The translations under genes and the position numbers were made by a program. A DNA stretch of 6,244 nucleotides, from the NCBI GenBank assembly GCA_929200485.1, contig CAKMZU010000216.1:1-6244 (forward strand), read 5' to 3'. The notes under the pieces were generated by a model. It was not told the origin of the DNA. It searched no databases and saw only the letters and a list, made by a program, of their open reading frames with translations. Below are positions 5,183-6,244 of the stretch, in pieces. Positions within the stretch are counted from its first letter, which is position 1. Every line of letters starts with the position of its first letter. The stretch is from an uncultured Gammaproteobacteria bacterium. Its GTDB lineage: Bacteria; Pseudomonadota; Gammaproteobacteria; Pseudomonadales; DT-91.

Positions 5183-6244
5183 TTATGACTCATAAGGTGG
5201 TGGTGGTTCGGCCGATTGGCCAGCGTTATAAATGCAGGTTCTAGAAGTCCCATCTGTGTTAATGACGGTTATAGACTGGATACCCGAGGTACAAAATGCA
5301 GGGTTTCCAAAAACCCTAAATGGATCAAAAAAGACTGGGGCTGGAGGAGCAGAGGGGTGCACTTCAGCAGATGGAGGAGCAGAGAGGTGCACTTCAGCAG
5401 ATGGAGGAGCAGAGGGGTGCACTTCATGGAAACAAGGGTTTTCTGGAGGGAGGCAATCAGCTTGCTCATTGGCCGAAAAATCTGGGCGTTGACCTCCCTT
5501 TTCAGATAACTGAAGGGCTGCAAGCTCTATTTTATCAGCGCTAACATCAGCATTAAACAGCTTTTCAAGCGCTTCTATTTCACCCTCTGTATTATTTTTA
5601 GCAAACACTTTGAATTCTTCATAGTTTTTAGATTTTTGAGCAATTTCACGATTAGTCTGAATGAGATCTTTACAGTGTTTATAGTGTTCATTGACTTTTT
5701 CAGCACTTAGAAGTAGGTTTTTTACAATCTGCCTTTCATCTTTATCAAGGGTTGACGGATCAGCGTCTTTTAACGGCGCTAATGTTGAGAGTATGGCCTC
5801 ATGATCTAAGGCTAAACAATATTTTTCTTCTTCGGGATTATTTTTTAGAGATTTGCTCATATAATATTCTAGATAATGCGTTAGTTTTTTTTCTTTATCG
5901 TTCCGAATGACGTCAACCCAGAATTTCTCTATGCATTCTCTTTCTTGACAAAATCTCTTACAACAATCTTCTTCCAAAGCTGGCCTATCATCTTCTGGAA
6001 TGCCATCCAAGGGAGTTTCATCCCTCCAGCTCTGGGCGTTAAACTGAATAATAGATTCCATATATTTAATAATATCTTGATCGGAGATTAATTCTTTTTT
6101 ATACCCATTGCCTTTATCTTCATTACTCGTCTTTACTGAATTAACAAATTGCTTAAAGCGATTTACGTGATCTTGTCGCCAAGACTCAGATCGGCAGCAA
6201 ATACTTAAGATTTTATGGTTTAAATGCTCAGACTCGAATAGACC
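5183..6244 (-). CDS. Partial candidate effector with PSAP repeats and C-terminal PPxY
   Basis: The 5' end lies beyond the window. From the right edge the frame is open for 353 residues to the TAA at 5183-5185. The ATG at 6059-6061 is an internal Met: the 61 codons before it have coding character and no ribosome-binding site precedes it. Numbering from the first visible residue, about 1-250 is a charged, helix-rich region (Lys, Glu, Asn) with many Cys, including CC pairs at 16-17 and 94-95. A coiled-coil tendency shows near 170-250. From ~264 the tail is proline-rich: HPSAPPSAEVH, then the same unit with LSAPP, then HPSAPPAPVFF. A short globular-looking stretch follows (FDPFRVFGNPAF onward), ending in EPPPPYES. 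PSAP lies at 277-280 and 297-300, and PPxY at 348-351. I recognise no enzymatic domain. There is no signal peptide evidence because the N-terminus is missing. A secreted host-targeted protein is inferred from the motifs; a structural bacterial protein with a proline-rich tail is the alternative. Confidence 0.85.
   Translation of the reverse strand, partial: GLFESEHLNHKILSICCRSESWRQDHVNRFKQFVNSVKTSNEDKGNGYKKELISDQDIIKYMESIIQFNAQSWRDETPLDGIPEDDRPALEEDCCKRFCQERECIEKFWVDVIRNDKEKKLTHYLEYYMSKSLKNNPEEEKYCLALDHEAILSTLAPLKDADPSTLDKDERQIVKNLLLSAEKVNEHYKHCKDLIQTNREIAQKSKNYEEFKVFAKNNTEGEIEALEKLFNADVSADKIELAALQLSEKGGQRPDFSANEQADCLPPENPCFHEVHPSAPPSAEVHLSAPPSAEVHPSAPPAPVFFDPFRVFGNPAFCTSGIQSITVINTDGTSRTCIYNAGQSAEPPPPYES
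5342..5426. repeat. 30-bp tandem repeat, about 2.8 copies, inside a coding region
   Basis: The unit beginning TGGAGGAGCAGAGGGGTGCA occupies 5342-5371, 5372-5401 and 5402-5426 (25 bases of the third copy). The copies differ at one base only: A at 5385 instead of G. It is a multiple of three, so it encodes a ten-residue repeat (SAEVHPSAPP) in the minus-strand protein. The single change turns the middle PSAP into LSAP. The near identity points to recent duplication, and copy number is likely to vary between strains. Confidence 0.95.

Noticed and set aside
5183..5260. Classical glutamate-block (E-block) secretion signal at the C-terminus of the right-hand gene
   Set aside because: The last ~25 residues hold only two Glu and are dominated by Pro and small residues, so secretion by a Dot/Icm-type system cannot be argued from this signal.
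5342..5426. CRISPR array
   Set aside because: Repeats are directly adjacent with no spacers and are in frame inside a gene, so this is a coding tandem repeat.
5216..5544. Overlapping plus-strand frames across the repeat region
   Set aside because: Long only because the 30-bp repeat lacks stops in several frames; they are antisense to a continuous coding region.

Overview
The window looks like a stretch of chromosome from a Gram-negative gammaproteobacterium. A Legionellales-type intracellular bacterium (Legionella or a relative) is the best guess. The grounds are an AT-leaning composition, a heptosyltransferase for the LPS inner core, an E. coli-like Pta N-terminal half, an outer-membrane-type lipoprotein, and a Lys/Glu/Asn/Cys-rich protein with eukaryote-style proline motifs. 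The genus is inferred from style, not from a database match. I see no tRNA, rRNA, riboswitch, CRISPR array or intact mobile element.

Layout from left to right. Bases 1-125 hold no convincing gene. Bases 126-866 (-) encode an unrecognised protein with a hydrophobic N-terminus and a TTG start. Bases 867-1024 are a gap that may carry a decayed plus-strand reading frame. Next come three minus-strand genes transcribed in the order 4032->2947, 2888->1860, 1789->1025: a Pta-like protein without its catalytic domain, heptosyltransferase I (waaC), and a membrane protein resembling CPBP/CAAX proteases but lacking their catalytic residues. Gaps of 58 and 70 bases without an obvious terminator fit one transcription unit. 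A 269-base divergent intergenic region follows, then a lipoprotein gene on the plus strand (4302-5045). A strong hairpin (5049-5074) lies between it and a convergent minus-strand gene (5183 to past the right edge).

The most interesting element is that right-hand gene. It does not begin at the ATG at 6061, because its frame stays open and looks coding up to the window edge. Its C-terminal tail, built partly by a 30-bp tandem repeat, carries two PSAP motifs and ends in PPPPYES, which contains a PPxY motif. PSAP and PPxY together are the late-domain motifs viruses use to recruit Tsg101 (ESCRT-I) and Nedd4-family WW-domain ubiquitin ligases. In a suspected intracellular bacterium this suggests a host-directed effector mimicking them; that function is an inference. 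The second notable pattern is that the waaC operon candidate contains two genes that look like non-catalytic derivatives of enzymes: a Pta regulatory half on its own, and a CPBP-like protein without its Glu-Glu/Arg/His/Asn residues.
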